Made by a program: the position numbers and the translations under genes | Shown here: positions 43,964 to 54,137 of the stretch, one piece after another | How positions within the stretch are numbered: position 1 is the stretch's first letter | How the letters are laid out: every line of letters begins with the position of its first letter | NCBI GenBank assembly: GCA_002786855.1 | Contig: PCUU01000046.1 | Location: forward strand, 53,648-117,647 | DNA length: 64,000 bases | Direction: 5' to 3' | Source of the DNA: Cytophagales bacterium CG12_big_fil_rev_8_21_14_0_65_40_12 | Lineage (GTDB): Bacteria; Bacteroidota; Bacteroidia; Cytophagales; Cyclobacteriaceae | The notes under the pieces: model-generated | Told to the model about the DNA's origin: nothing | Seen by the model: only the letters and a program-made list of their open reading frames with translations | Databases searched by the model: none

Positions 43964-45337
43964 TTAGAGACCGTACTTAGTCATTTTCCTGTAAAGGGTA
44001 CTTCTTCCCAAACCTAGTTCTTTTGCTGCTTGTGTCAAATTACCACCCGCCTTCCTTACGGCATTTTGAATGGTTACTTTTTCCATATCCTCCATATTAA
44101 AGCTTTGGTCCGAAATGGCTTGAGTTTGTGCATCGTCTCTCAGTAGAAAATCTTCAGGAACTAATACGGTTGAATTGGCCATGATTACTGCCCTTTCAAC
44201 AACATGCTGCAATTCTCGAATGTTGCCTGGCCAGCTGTAATTCAATAATTTGTTCAAAGTTGTTTCATTCAGCCTCATTTTTTCCTTTTGATACTTCTTG
44301 GTATACATCGCCAAAAAATGCTTGGTCAATGGCGCAATATCTTCCTTTCTATTGCGGAGTGGTGGCAAGATGATTTCAACCGTATTGATGCGATAAAGCA
44401 AGTCTTGTCGAAACTCATGTTCCTTTACCATTTCATAAAGAGGCATGTTCGTAGCGCAGATCAAGCGAATGTTTAATGGAAGTACTTTACTCGATCCAAC
44501 TCTGCTTATCTCTTTGAATTGCAGTGCAGTAAGCAGTTTAGCTTGAAGCGAAAGTGTTAGATTTCCAATCTCATCTAAGAATAGGGTTCCGTTATTTGCC
44601 ATTTCAAACCTGCCAAGCCGATCCTCTTTGGCATCGGTAAAAGCACCTTTCACATGACCGAATAATTCGGATTCAAATAACGATGATGATATCGCACCCA
44701 AGTCAACTTTTATAAAGTTGTTGTCGGCCCTTAAGGATTGATGATGTATGGCCCTGGCGATCAATTCTTTGCCTGTTCCATTTTCTCCAAGAATCAACAC
44801 ATTGGCATCGGTTTTTGCTACTTTTTCTATAGCATGAAAAATGGGCTGCATTGTAGGGCTTTCAGAGATGATCTCGTCAAATTCCCTTTGCTGGTCATGA
44901 AGCAATATTTTTTGCCCTGATTTTAGTTGGCTCAACTCTTTACGACTTTTGCTCAATTCAAAAACTGCTTGAACTGTGGATAGGAGTTTTTCCTTAGGCC
45001 AAGGCTTGACCAAAAAATCAACTGCTCCTTCTTTCATGGCTTCAACCGCGATATCGATATCGCCATAAGCAGTGTTCATCAATATATGCGCTTGAGGGTC
45101 TTTTTGGAGAATTTTTTTGAGTAGCTTAATTCCTTCTTTCCCACTTGTTAGGCCATAAGAGAAGTTCATGTCAAGTACTATGACGTCATACTCATGTTGA
45201 TTGAGATGGAAGTCAAGTTTGGCTGGGTCTTTTTCTATAATTACCGTTTTGAAATATTGCTTTAAGATCATATTGGCAGTAAAAAGTACGCCCTGATCAT
45301 CGTCCAATACTAGAATTTTACCTTCAACTTTCGACAT
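43964..45337 (-). CDS. Sigma-54-dependent NtrC-family response regulator
   Basis: A 457-residue activator. The receiver domain (about 5-125) has the phosphoacceptor D in VIVLDMNFSYG. The AAA+ sigma-54 domain (about 155-380) has Walker A LGENGTGKELIARAI, the sigma-54 contact loop GAFTDA, and LFLDEIGNL. The C-terminal FIS-type helix-turn-helix is NLTQAAKELGLGRSTLYRKM. It activates RpoN promoters. A matching promoter and an 11-bp palindrome lie in the adjacent divergent region. Confidence 0.95.
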   Translation of the reverse strand: MSKVEGKILVLDDDQGVLFTANMILKQYFKTVIIEKDPAKLDFHLNQHEYDVIVLDMNFSYGLTSGKEGIKLLKKILQKDPQAHILMNTAYGDIDIAVEAMKEGAVDFLVKPWPKEKLLSTVQAVFELSKSRKELSQLKSGQKILLHDQQREFDEIISESPTMQPIFHAIEKVAKTDANVLILGENGTGKELIARAIHHQSLRADNNFIKVDLGAISSSLFESELFGHVKGAFTDAKEDRLGRFEMANNGTLFLDEIGNLTLSLQAKLLTALQFKEISRVGSSKVLPLNIRLICATNMPLYEMVKEHEFRQDLLYRINTVEIILPPLRNRKEDIAPLTKHFLAMYTKKYQKEKMRLNETTLNKLLNYSWPGNIRELQHVVERAVIMANSTVLVPEDFLLRDDAQTQAISDQSFNMEDMEKVTIQNAVRKAGGNLTQAAKELGLGRSTLYRKMTKYGL

Positions 45338-45390
45338 TATGGAGAATAATATGCTTGAATCCCAAAGGTAGAAAATGTATCAATATGACA

Positions 45391-45401
45391 CACGTGACGT
45401 G
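45391..45401. promoter_or_regulatory. Candidate binding site for the NtrC-type regulator
   Basis: A perfect inverted repeat CACGT-G-ACGTG lies 54 bases before the regulator start and about 77 bases before the sigma-54 promoter. That is a suitable distance for an enhancer site and for autoregulation. Confidence 0.45.
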
Positions 45402-45476
45402 CCACTTTAAAACGAAAATATTGATGAATGGCTTTTTGATTTATTTAACTTGTTGATATTTAGTAACTTAATTTTA

Positions 45477-45492
45477 AGGCATAGTTCTAGCA
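45477..45492 (+). promoter_or_regulatory. Sigma-54 promoter of the ABC permease gene
   Basis: AGGCATAGTTCTAGCA has GG (45478-45479) and GC (45490-45491) separated by exactly ten bases, with GGCA and GCA flanks as in the TGGCAC-N5-TTGCA consensus. It ends 51 bases before the start codon at 45544. Confidence 0.65.
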
Positions 45493-45543
45493 TAAAATAA
45501 TGCATTGAATCTTTTCGAGTAAATTGAATTTAAGTCGAATAAC

Positions 45544-47997
45544 ATGGTCAAAAATTATCTAAAAGCAACGCTAAGGTCATTTAAAAATAACAAAACCTTC
45601 TCTCTGATTAACATCTTCGGGCTGACTATCGGCTTGGCCGCTTCAATATTCATTCTTCAATACGCCTTGTTTCAACTGAGTTTTGATACATACAACGCCA
45701 AGTTGGACAGCATATACCGGGTAATGAATGAACGCTTCGAAGGCGACCAAATGATTCAGCGTGGTCAGATTACCTACTCTGCGGTTGGCCCGCAAATGAA
45801 GGAAGATTATCCTGAAGTGATTAATTACACTACTGTCAATACCTTCGTAGACAATGTGTTCTCTTATAAAAATAAACCAACCGAGATATCTTCAATACTA
45901 CTAGCAGAGCCTTCTTACTTCGATATGTTCGATGTGGATGTTCTGGCGGGAAATCCTGAAACAATGGTAAATGAGAATTACCAAATTGTTTTAACCGAAG
46001 CGATGGCAGAGAAGGTTTTTCAAACTACGGATGCCAATTGGACCAACTACTTGGGTGCAATTTTGGAGATGGGATCTCAGAGAACAAAATGGCAACTTTC
46101 TGGAGTGGTGGCCAATTCACCTGCTAATTCGAGTCTTCCATTTGAAGCGATTCTCTCTAGAGTAACACTTTTCAGTTTATGGGGAGAATCTGCCCGTTTC
46201 AGTTGGAGTAGTAGTTCCGACTATTTCCATTATATCGAATTGGCTGAAGGCGTTGACTATAAAGAGTTTGAGAAGAAATTTGATGATTTCTCTGCCAAAT
46301 ATTTTAGGGGTGATGAGGTGACTGGGAATTTTGAGAAATTCCACTTACAGCCTTTGAATGATGTATATCTATATTCTGATTATGAGTATGAAATTCATCA
46401 AACTTCAGATGGTAGAATGGTTTGGATCCTTATCATCATTGCTGCCTTTATCATGATTATGGCATGGGTGAATTACGTAAACCTAACCACCTCAAAATCA
46501 TTGCAAAGGGCGAAGGAGGTTGGGATTAGAAAGGTTGTTGGGGCCAGCCGTCCCCAACTTATTATGCAGTACCTGACTGAATCCATCATGCTCAACCTTT
46601 TGGCTTTTATATTGGCCATTACACTTATTCAAATGCTGCAAATTCCATTCAATAATCTGATTGGTGAAAAACTGTCTTTATTGGATTTTGCCAAAATGGA
46701 GGTAGGATCAATTCACGTATTCTTATGGATGATCATGGTGCTATTGTTTGGCGCTTTGAGCTCAGGTATTTACCCCGCTTTTGTGCTTTCTGGATTTAAG
46801 CCTTCTCAAACCTTAAAAGGAGACTACGGGAAAAGTACCCAAGGTCGGATTTTAAGAAAGTCATTGGTCACTTTTCAATTCACCCTTTCTACTGCTCTTA
46901 TAGCGGGGACTTATTTGATAGCAAAGCAGACTCGGTTCATGAAGAATCAGGAATTAGGAGTGAATTTGGAGCAAGTGGTTACGGTAGAAGGCCCATCAAT
47001 TACAAATATGGATACTACTTTTGTAACACATACTCAAGCTTTTCTGAGCAAGCTGGAACAAAATTCTCATGTCATAAAAGCAGGAACTTCCACCAACGTT
47101 TTTGGAAGCCGCCTGCCCCGTACTTTCAATGTGAAAAAAGTGGGCGATACAGAAGGGCATATGCTCAACAGGCTTAGTGCTAACTATGGCTTTTTTGAAG
47201 TGTATGAAATCAAAATGCTAGCAGGTAGGGGATTCCGACCAAGTGATCATAACAAAGACCCATTTTTGATTGATAATGCCATTATCAATGAAAAAGCAGC
47301 AAAAATCTTAGGTTTTGAATCGGTTCAGGATGCTTTGAATAAGAAGATTATATTCTTTGGTAAGGAGTGGAATGTAGTAGGAATAACAGATAATTTTCAC
47401 CAGCGCTCACTCAAAGATGCGATTGAACCGTTGCTTATTTTGCCTTTTTACGATGGGGGTGGAGATACTTATCAAATCAGAGTAAGCACCGATGGTCTAC
47501 CAGAAACTTTGGCTTACATTGAGCAAACCTATGATGAATTCTTCCCCGGAGATATTTTTGAGTATGGATTTATGGATGCCAGGTTCAACAGCCTTTATAA
47601 GTCTGACGAGCAATTTGGGGAAATTTTCAATTTGTTTTCTTTGTTGGCTATTGCCATTGCATGCCTAGGTTTATTTGGCTTGGTGGGTTACACTGCTGTT
47701 CAGCGTACAAAGGAAATTGGAATCAGAAAAGTGTTAGGCGCCAACATTTCTGATATTCTTCAACTGCTATCGAAGGAATTTCTTTGGCTAGTACTTCTCT
47801 CCAACCTTATTGGTTTGCCTTTAATCTATTTGGCATCGCTCTCTTGGTTGGATGGTTATGCTTATAGGACCAACATTGGTTGGGGATTTTTTGCTTTACC
47901 ACTTTTGACGGTGATTATCATTTCTGTGAGCATTATCATTTTACAAACCATTAAAACGGCCCGTCTTAACCCTGTCAAAGCGCTGCGCTGCGAGTAA
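45544..47997 (+). CDS. MacB/FtsX-type ABC transporter permease
   Basis: An 817-residue permease with eight or nine transmembrane helices in the Bacteroidota double layout. It has an N-terminal helix (FSLINIFGLTIGLAASIFIL), a MacB periplasmic core (about 50-250), the first FtsX block (about 290-430, with AKEVGIRKVVGASRPQLIMQ), a second periplasmic core (about 460-670) and the last FtsX block with TKEIGIRKVLGANISDILQL. No ATPase gene is adjacent, so it must pair with one encoded elsewhere. It is divergent from an NtrC-type regulator and preceded by a sigma-54 promoter. A role in export of peptides or envelope stress response is likely. Confidence 0.92.
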   Translation: MVKNYLKATLRSFKNNKTFSLINIFGLTIGLAASIFILQYALFQLSFDTYNAKLDSIYRVMNERFEGDQMIQRGQITYSAVGPQMKEDYPEVINYTTVNTFVDNVFSYKNKPTEISSILLAEPSYFDMFDVDVLAGNPETMVNENYQIVLTEAMAEKVFQTTDANWTNYLGAILEMGSQRTKWQLSGVVANSPANSSLPFEAILSRVTLFSLWGESARFSWSSSSDYFHYIELAEGVDYKEFEKKFDDFSAKYFRGDEVTGNFEKFHLQPLNDVYLYSDYEYEIHQTSDGRMVWILIIIAAFIMIMAWVNYVNLTTSKSLQRAKEVGIRKVVGASRPQLIMQYLTESIMLNLLAFILAITLIQMLQIPFNNLIGEKLSLLDFAKMEVGSIHVFLWMIMVLLFGALSSGIYPAFVLSGFKPSQTLKGDYGKSTQGRILRKSLVTFQFTLSTALIAGTYLIAKQTRFMKNQELGVNLEQVVTVEGPSITNMDTTFVTHTQAFLSKLEQNSHVIKAGTSTNVFGSRLPRTFNVKKVGDTEGHMLNRLSANYGFFEVYEIKMLAGRGFRPSDHNKDPFLIDNAIINEKAAKILGFESVQDALNKKIIFFGKEWNVVGITDNFHQRSLKDAIEPLLILPFYDGGGDTYQIRVSTDGLPETLAYIEQTYDEFFPGDIFEYGFMDARFNSLYKSDEQFGEIFNLFSLLAIAIACLGLFGLVGYTAVQRTKEIGIRKVLGANISDILQLLSKEFLWLVLLSNLIGLPLIYLASLSWLDGYAYRTNIGWGFFALPLLTVIIISVSIIILQTIKTARLNPVKALRCE

Positions 47998-48056
47998 GAT
48001 TCTGGTTTGTATATCTGAGGTATTCGATATGAAAAACCTTTCCATGTTATTTTTGG

Positions 48057-51000
48057 CTAGGGCTGGTCATTTGAGCGTTTGGTAATTGCTATTTTTGGTA
48101 TGGTAAAATGAAAAGTTGAGCCCATGCCTAAGATGGATTCCAGCCATATTTTCCCTCCACAAGATTCCACATTCTTTTTTGCGATAGATAAGCCGATTCC
48201 TGTTCCTTCGTATTGCTCCCTATTGTGCAATCGTTGGAAGATGGTGAAAATCTTTTCAAAGAATTTTGGGTCGATTCCTATTCCGTTGTCTTTGACACTG
48301 ATCCTCCAGAAATCATCGGATTCTTCGGCAAATAACTCAATATGGACAGGCTGGCCATCATTAGAATATTTAATGGCATTGTCTATGAGCGAATGCATGG
48401 TTTGAGTAAGGGGCACTTTAAAGGTCGTTAACTTTGGCAGCTGTTGCGATTTTATCTTCACAGATTTTTCCGAGATTAATTTTCGTCTTAGCACCAGATA
48501 GTCTTCCAATAATTCGTTCATGTTTACTTCTTCCATCGATTCCGACAGCTTTCCGACCCTCGAATATTCGAGCAGGTCCAAAATGATCTGCTTCATCCGA
48601 TTGGCACCGTCCGTAGCAAAATGAATATATTGATGGCCTTTTTTGTCTAATGCATCCCCATATCTTCTTTTTAGCTGATCTAAAAAGCTGGAGATCATTC
48701 TTAAGGGCTCTTGCAAATCGTGAGAGGCTATAAAAGCAAATTGCTCTAGTTGTTCATTTGTGAGTTCGAGCTCGTGGGCATGTTTTTTCAGCGAGTTGTT
48801 CAATTCCAGAAGTTTTTGTTCAAAGTTTTTTCTTTCAGTAATATCTGTCATTGCGCCAACCATCCGAACTGCCTTTCCCTTTTTATCGCGTACTATTAGG
48901 CCCCTGTCCATAACATAAACGGTTTCATCTTTTTCATTAAAAACCCTGTATTCCATTTCCCAACGATCACACAATGGATCGGCAATGGACCGCTCTACGC
49001 TTTCTTGAATTTTGGGAAGGTCGCTGGGATGAAACTTATCTTTCCAGAAATGCTCGTCTTTCATCAATTTTACAGCGTCTACTCCGAAAAATTTATTGAT
49101 ACCATGTGATCGGTAGAAGTTTTTATTGGCCACATCCCAGTCCCAAATAGCATCATTGGTGGCCTTGGTCACCATTTCGAAGCGTTCGTTGGCTAAAATA
49201 ATCTTCTCGTCTGACAGCTTTTTTTCGGTGATGTCTTTGGCGGTGGCATATATAAGTCCTTCTTCCAAGACTGAATTGCAGGTCCACGTCAACCAAATAA
49301 CGTCACCTCCTTTGGTGATATATCGATTTTCGAACTTATAAGTGGTTTCACCTCGTATTAACCTATTCAACTCGTTCTCCGAGATGTTTTTGTCATCCGG
49401 ATGGATAAATTCATCGAACGAATGAAAGAGCAATTCTTCTTCGGAAAAACCTAATAACTTAATTCCCGCTTTGTTCATCTTCAGAAACCTCCCCTTAAAA
49501 TCAACCAAGCACATAATATCTGGAATGGTTTGGTACAAATGGTTCAGGTCATTTTCTAGTTTCTTACGGCTTATTTCCGAACCTATAAATTGCTCTAGTT
49601 GCTCAAATACATTGACGTATTTTTTTAGGTACTTCAGTTCTCGTTTCGAACCAATAAGCAGAACGCCCACAACTTTCTCATTGAAAAGGAGTGGGATTCC
49701 CAAAGCGGTTTGAATGCCTGCTTTCTCAGCCGCCATTTTTCTGATGAAGTCATCTTTTTTTCTTATATCGTTCCACAGAATTGAGGTTTTTTTAAGCCAA
49801 ACCATACCAGGAAGCCCCTCTGCCAAGCCAAAAGATGTTACGTCTTTACTCCATTTATAGAAAATTTCGGCATTGGGGGTGGTGGGTTCATTGGCTAGCA
49901 ATTGAATATGAGAGTTTTCAAGATTGGGTAGCCAGAGCTCTGCAAAATCGAATTTACCAAATTCACAAATTGTTCTGCACACCTGATACGCTGAAGAGGG
50001 TAGGTCATTTTCAATTGAAAAATTCAGGCTTATTTTACCCAAGAGCTCCTTTTCAATTTCTTTTTGCTTTTGTTCGGTTACGTCTCTCTCTATTGCAATC
50101 CAATGAGTGTACCAACCATTTTCATTTGCAACCGGGCTTACAGAAAAGTTGATCCAGAATTCCTCTCCGTTTTTCTTGTAGTTAATGGTGGTTATTTCGC
50201 AAGTTTCCCAGTTTCTCAAGGCTCGGGAGAGCCTTGCCAATTCAGCTTTGTCGGAATTTGGGCCTTGCAATATCCTTGGTGTTTTGCCGATCACTTCTTC
50301 TGCTGAATACCCGGTTATTTTGGTAAATGCCTCATTTACATAGATGATTCTGGGGCCAGGCTCATCGAATGGTTCTGCCTCGGTAATTAGGATGGCATCG
50401 TTGGTATTGGTGATGACGCTTTTCAAAAGCTTCATGTGTTGCTCTTCTTCTTTTTGAGCGGTAATATCTTCGCAAATGGCCACAGTGCGTGTGGGGTTGC
50501 CCTTTCTATCCCGTATAAATGCAAGGTGAAGGCGTACCCAAACAATGCTGCCATCTTTTTTTAAATAACGTTTTACATTTCTGTATTCTACTTCTCCGCG
50601 CATTGCCTTGCTAAACACTTCCCAATCCTTTTCTCGGTCATCGGGATGGGTGAGTTCTACAAAGGTCATTTTTAAAAGCTCTTCGATTGTATAACCAGTA
50701 ATAGATTCATAAAAAGCATTGACCAAAATTATTTGACCATTCGAGGGGTCAACTTGTGCAATGCCCAACGAGGCGATTTCAAAAATAGTCCTGAATTTTT
50801 CCTCGCTTTCGCGTAATGCCTCTTCGGATTCTATAAGTATCTGGATTTGTTCCTTTTCGTCTGTCAAAGGCTGACAGACCACCAGCAGGCTTGTAATACC
50901 GTGGTAATCCACCTTATGTCCATCGACCTTCATGCGTATACGCTTGCCATTTTTCTTTTGCTGCGTAAAAATCGAGCTATAAACCCTGTCTGTGCTTTTC

Positions 51001-51215
51001 TCTAGGTCGGCATGGTCGGCTTCCAATTTGAGGATATCTTCTTTTGAACAGAGGTCCTTAAGTGTCAATTGCAAGAATTCTTTTTTTGAGTACCCATAGA
51101 AATCTATGGCTGCTTGATTGACATCGAGAATGCTAAGCGAATGAAGGGCATAACTCCAGCAAGGTAAATGACTACCATAAAATAAAATGCTGAAATCAGG
51201 TTGGCTCTTTTTCAT
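48057..51215 (-). CDS. Multi-PAS/GAF sensor histidine kinase
   Basis: A 1052-residue cytoplasmic kinase without transmembrane segments. Order: PAS (about 20-115), PAS (about 140-255), PAS (about 262-385), GAF (about 395-545), PAS (about 550-670), PAS (about 680-800), coiled coil. HisKA follows with the histidine in FIASHDLQEPLRMISS, then HATPase with LIDNAIKYSND, VKDNGIGIDPKF and YEGTGIGLSIAKK. There is no receiver domain and no regulator next to it, so its partner is elsewhere. PAS-PAC pairs of this type often bind small molecules, haem or flavin. No ligand can be deduced. Confidence 0.93.
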   Translation of the reverse strand: MKKSQPDFSILFYGSHLPCWSYALHSLSILDVNQAAIDFYGYSKKEFLQLTLKDLCSKEDILKLEADHADLEKSTDRVYSSIFTQQKKNGKRIRMKVDGHKVDYHGITSLLVVCQPLTDEKEQIQILIESEEALRESEEKFRTIFEIASLGIAQVDPSNGQIILVNAFYESITGYTIEELLKMTFVELTHPDDREKDWEVFSKAMRGEVEYRNVKRYLKKDGSIVWVRLHLAFIRDRKGNPTRTVAICEDITAQKEEEQHMKLLKSVITNTNDAILITEAEPFDEPGPRIIYVNEAFTKITGYSAEEVIGKTPRILQGPNSDKAELARLSRALRNWETCEITTINYKKNGEEFWINFSVSPVANENGWYTHWIAIERDVTEQKQKEIEKELLGKISLNFSIENDLPSSAYQVCRTICEFGKFDFAELWLPNLENSHIQLLANEPTTPNAEIFYKWSKDVTSFGLAEGLPGMVWLKKTSILWNDIRKKDDFIRKMAAEKAGIQTALGIPLLFNEKVVGVLLIGSKRELKYLKKYVNVFEQLEQFIGSEISRKKLENDLNHLYQTIPDIMCLVDFKGRFLKMNKAGIKLLGFSEEELLFHSFDEFIHPDDKNISENELNRLIRGETTYKFENRYITKGGDVIWLTWTCNSVLEEGLIYATAKDITEKKLSDEKIILANERFEMVTKATNDAIWDWDVANKNFYRSHGINKFFGVDAVKLMKDEHFWKDKFHPSDLPKIQESVERSIADPLCDRWEMEYRVFNEKDETVYVMDRGLIVRDKKGKAVRMVGAMTDITERKNFEQKLLELNNSLKKHAHELELTNEQLEQFAFIASHDLQEPLRMISSFLDQLKRRYGDALDKKGHQYIHFATDGANRMKQIILDLLEYSRVGKLSESMEEVNMNELLEDYLVLRRKLISEKSVKIKSQQLPKLTTFKVPLTQTMHSLIDNAIKYSNDGQPVHIELFAEESDDFWRISVKDNGIGIDPKFFEKIFTIFQRLHNREQYEGTGIGLSIAKKNVESCGGKIWLESILGMGSTFHFTIPKIAITKRSNDQP

Positions 51216-51913
51216 TTTTCTTTTTTAATCTATAGATACTCGAAAACTTAGGGAGAAAGGACTGTTCTGCTACTTCTTGTATTCGAATTTTCCGCCTGGG
51301 CTCTATTGATTTGCAAATATTGCCCCAATAGTTAGTAGTATTTAGTGCGTTCGAATCAGAACAAGTAGGAAGATAGTGAGATATTTGAGAAAGAGCAAGT
51401 TCTAAAAATGAGTAGTTAACTACAATTTCAGTAGATTTTACAATAGTTGTTTTATGCATATCTTGGTTTGACCCCCCTATTTTAGGGGGTTAGGGATTTC
51501 GAAGAAAGACTGTTCTGATTGGTTTGTAAGCGAAGTATGTTGTGGTCCGAGTCTATTCATTAGCGTCAAAGAGGGCTGAAAAATATTCTAATCACCTGAG
51601 CTCGACTTTAAATACAGCATTGACCCTTAAAAGTTGATGTTCCTATTTCATCAAAAGCAAGTGAGAGCATCTTAAATATGAAAGGGAACTATGGGAGGGC
51701 GAGTATCTATGTGAGAGACTGCTAGAACTACTTAATTGTCATTTTTATTAATCGAGTTCAGGTGAATAGATTGGCCAAGCCAGATTTTTGATGGCACGAA
51801 GCCCTGATAAGATTACTAATAATACATAGTCGAGATTCAAGGGCGTTAAATGGTTTATCATCTTGGATAGTCTTCCAATTTATTGTCATAAATTTCCGCC
51901 TAAATCAAAGGTC
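51216..51913. other. Long intergenic region with a C/G-run palindrome
   Basis: It separates the kinase from the SemiSWEET gene. A palindrome CCCCCTA-tt-TTAGGGGG type element lies at 51472-51490. No RNA gene or convincing coding frame was found. An 87-residue frame on the minus strand that overlaps the kinase start has no protein-like conservation signs that I can see. Confidence 0.45.
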
Positions 51914-52183
51914 ATGGAGTTTATCGAAGTTATGGGGCTGTTAGGAGCCTTGCTCAGCAGTCTAACGTTCATTCCTCAAGTGGTGCGGACTTGGCAAATC
52001 AAGAGTGCTGGCGATCTAAGCATGGGAATGCTCCTGATTGTATTTAGCAGCACCATCGTTTGGCTTGTTTATGGTTTTGCTTTGAATTTACTTCCTGTGA
52101 TTATTGCGAATGGCATCATTTTCATCCTAAGTCTTGTTTTAATTTATTTCAAAATTAAGTTTAAGAAGAACGAAGCGAAATAA
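51914..52183 (+). CDS. SemiSWEET sugar transporter
   Basis: An 89-residue protein with three transmembrane helices and the PQ-loop motif TFIPQVVRTWQIKSAGDLSM. The start MEFIEVMGLLG at 51914 gives the usual SemiSWEET length; an upstream in-frame ATG would add 17 unlikely residues. Two copies pair to make one sugar channel through the inner membrane. Confidence 0.9.
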   Translation: MEFIEVMGLLGALLSSLTFIPQVVRTWQIKSAGDLSMGMLLIVFSSTIVWLVYGFALNLLPVIIANGIIFILSLVLIYFKIKFKKNEAK

Positions 52184-52186
52184 TCA

Positions 52187-52762
52187 TCAAAGGAACATTT
52201 TCTGAAGACCCGCCCAAAGCGATTTTTTCAGTTCCAAAGTGGTTTCAATCTTACCCAAATCATCTGCCTTTAGATAGAATTTTTTGGCATTCTCTTTCAC
52301 CTCATACTGAGGCGCTGAAATGATCGAGTCTAATTTAGTGGTATGGAAGGCCAGCAGATGTCTATGATTGAACTCACTCAATACAGCTTCAATTTGCGCT
52401 TTGGAAGCTTCTTTTACATTCACCAGCAATACGTCATCTAAGCCTCGTTTTACTGCCGTCAATATTTTGAGTAAAAATGCTTTTTTTGATGCCTCGAGAT
52501 TACTTTGTTCAGATTCAAAAAAGATAAGGCAATGTTTTAGGTTATTCCCCTCTGTTGGCAGCGGCTTAATGTAAATTTGCTCTTTTTCCTCTGCTACGGT
52601 TGCTTTCGGCTCAGAGGGACTCATTTCAACCATGGGTTGAGCAGTCTCAACTGGCGCAACGACTGCTTTGGCCTCTGCAACAGGTACTTCTTCTTTAATC
52701 AAATAAAGATCTTCGGTAATGAAATGGGCTAAAAAGGAGAGGTCTTCTGACATAATCTTCAA
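52187..52762 (-). CDS. Conserved hypothetical cytoplasmic protein
   Basis: A 191-residue protein. The N-terminus is short and acidic, residues about 25-70 are a low-complexity linker rich in A, V, E and P, and about 75-191 form an alpha/beta domain (NLKHCLIFFESEQSNLEASK; KKAFLLKILTAVKRGLDDVL). No signal peptide or known motif. It ends three bases from the SemiSWEET stop (convergent). Confidence 0.65.
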   Translation of the reverse strand: MKIMSEDLSFLAHFITEDLYLIKEEVPVAEAKAVVAPVETAQPMVEMSPSEPKATVAEEKEQIYIKPLPTEGNNLKHCLIFFESEQSNLEASKKAFLLKILTAVKRGLDDVLLVNVKEASKAQIEAVLSEFNHRHLLAFHTTKLDSIISAPQYEVKENAKKFYLKADDLGKIETTLELKKSLWAGLQKMFL

Positions 52763-52801
52763 TCAACAAATTAATCTAATCAATAGAGATTAAAGCCTGA
52801 A

Positions 52802-53323
52802 TTATTCAGCGAAGAAAATGCTTTTTAATTCTGTTGCATCTTCTGGTTTCATTCTTTTCGCAAGCACAAGTCTCAATTGTCTTCTTCGAAGCGCTCCAGC
52901 ATATTGCTCCTTTTCGTCATCTGTTTCAGGAACCAATTCCGGGACATCAATGGGTCTTCCGCTTTGGTCTACTGCCACGAAAGTAAAATAGGCACTATTA
53001 CTTTTGAATTTCTTGCCTGAAGGAATGCTTTCTGCCCAAACTTCGCAATACACCTCCATAGAAGAATTGAAAGATCGGGTTACTTTGGCAGTTAGCGTCA
53101 CTACATCGCCCAAAGAAATAGGTTTACCAAAGGAAATATTATCTGCTGAGGCAGTCACCACAATTCTGTTGGAATGCTTTTGTGCAGCAATGGCCGTGTT
53201 GATGTCCATCCAGTGCATCAACTTTCCACCCATAAGGTTGTGAAGAGTGTTGGTATCGTTGGGGAGTACGAGTTCGGTCATGGTAACACATGATTCACTC
53301 GGAGTTTTTTGTTTAACAGCCAT
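52802..53323 (-). CDS. Acyl-CoA thioesterase (hotdog fold)
   Basis: A 173-residue hotdog thioesterase of the BACH/YciA type, with LPNDTNTLHNLMGGKLMHWM (active-site asparagine/aspartate region), VVTASADNISFGKPISLGDV and SAYFTFVAVD. It hydrolyses acyl-CoA to free acid. A second member of the family lies at 62261. Confidence 0.9.
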   Translation of the reverse strand: MAVKQKTPSESCVTMTELVLPNDTNTLHNLMGGKLMHWMDINTAIAAQKHSNRIVVTASADNISFGKPISLGDVVTLTAKVTRSFNSSMEVYCEVWAESIPSGKKFKSNSAYFTFVAVDQSGRPIDVPELVPETDDEKEQYAGALRRRQLRLVLAKRMKPEDATELKSIFFAE

Positions 53324-53436
53324 GGTTTTGAATTCTGCACAAAGCTAAGATTGCTTTATTTAAGTACAGCGGTATTTTAGTGATTTATATATGTAAAAAT
53401 AAACATGTATAAATATGTTTATTTATTAATGATTAA

Positions 53437-54096
53437 TTATTGCTTCCAACCATCTGCACCGAGTAGGGGAACGAACTTGAAATCATGGAATACCTCCTTT
53501 CGAAGTTTATTTCCTTCTAGTCGAGTAAGCCGAAGCATTTGCTGGGTTTTGGCATTGCCAACAGGAATCACCAAACAACCGTTCACTTTAAGCTGATCAA
53601 TCAATGCATCGGGTACAGTCGGTGCCCCAGCCGTCACAATGATTTTATCATAAGGTGCGTGTTTCGGCAAACCCAAAGAACCGTCCCCTTGAAAAAAATG
53701 GGCATTATAGCCCATATCAGGCAAGAAGAAACGGGTATATTCGTAGAGTTTCTTTTGGTATTCTATGGTATACACGTCTGCACCAAGTTCTAAAAGAACA
53801 ATTGCTTGATAGCCAGAACCTGTTCCAATTTCCAAGACTTTGTCGCCTGGTTTTATTTGCAACAGTTCACTTTGAAAGGCCACCGTGTACGGTTGACTAA
53901 TGGTTTGGCCTTCACCAATGGGAAAAGCTTTATCCTGATATGCATGCTCTACAAGTGCATTTTCGAAGAAAAAATGCCTTGGAATTTTGCCAATTGCAGC
54001 CAAAACACGCTCATCCTTAATCCCTTTTTCACGGATAATTTTGAGCAGCTGCCTGCGCATACCTTTATGTCTGTAGCTGTCTTCCATGATGCCCAA
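53437..54096 (-). CDS. pcm: Protein-L-isoaspartate O-methyltransferase
   Basis: A 219-residue SAM-dependent enzyme that repairs isoaspartyl residues in damaged proteins. Motifs: QTISQPYTVAFQSELLQ (substrate loop), VLEIGTGSGYQAIVLLEL (SAM motif I) and IIVTAGAPTVPDALIDQL. Confidence 0.95.
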   Translation of the reverse strand: MGIMEDSYRHKGMRRQLLKIIREKGIKDERVLAAIGKIPRHFFFENALVEHAYQDKAFPIGEGQTISQPYTVAFQSELLQIKPGDKVLEIGTGSGYQAIVLLELGADVYTIEYQKKLYEYTRFFLPDMGYNAHFFQGDGSLGLPKHAPYDKIIVTAGAPTVPDALIDQLKVNGCLVIPVGNAKTQQMLRLTRLEGNKLRKEVFHDFKFVPLLGADGWKQ

Positions 54097-54137
54097 AGGC
54101 GCGAATGAGAATATAAAAATTGAAGTTGAAAAAGGCC

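Noticed and set aside
51196..51459. An 87-residue protein before the PAS kinase
   Set aside because: It overlaps the kinase start by 20 bases in another frame, has no signal or motif, and its composition looks random.
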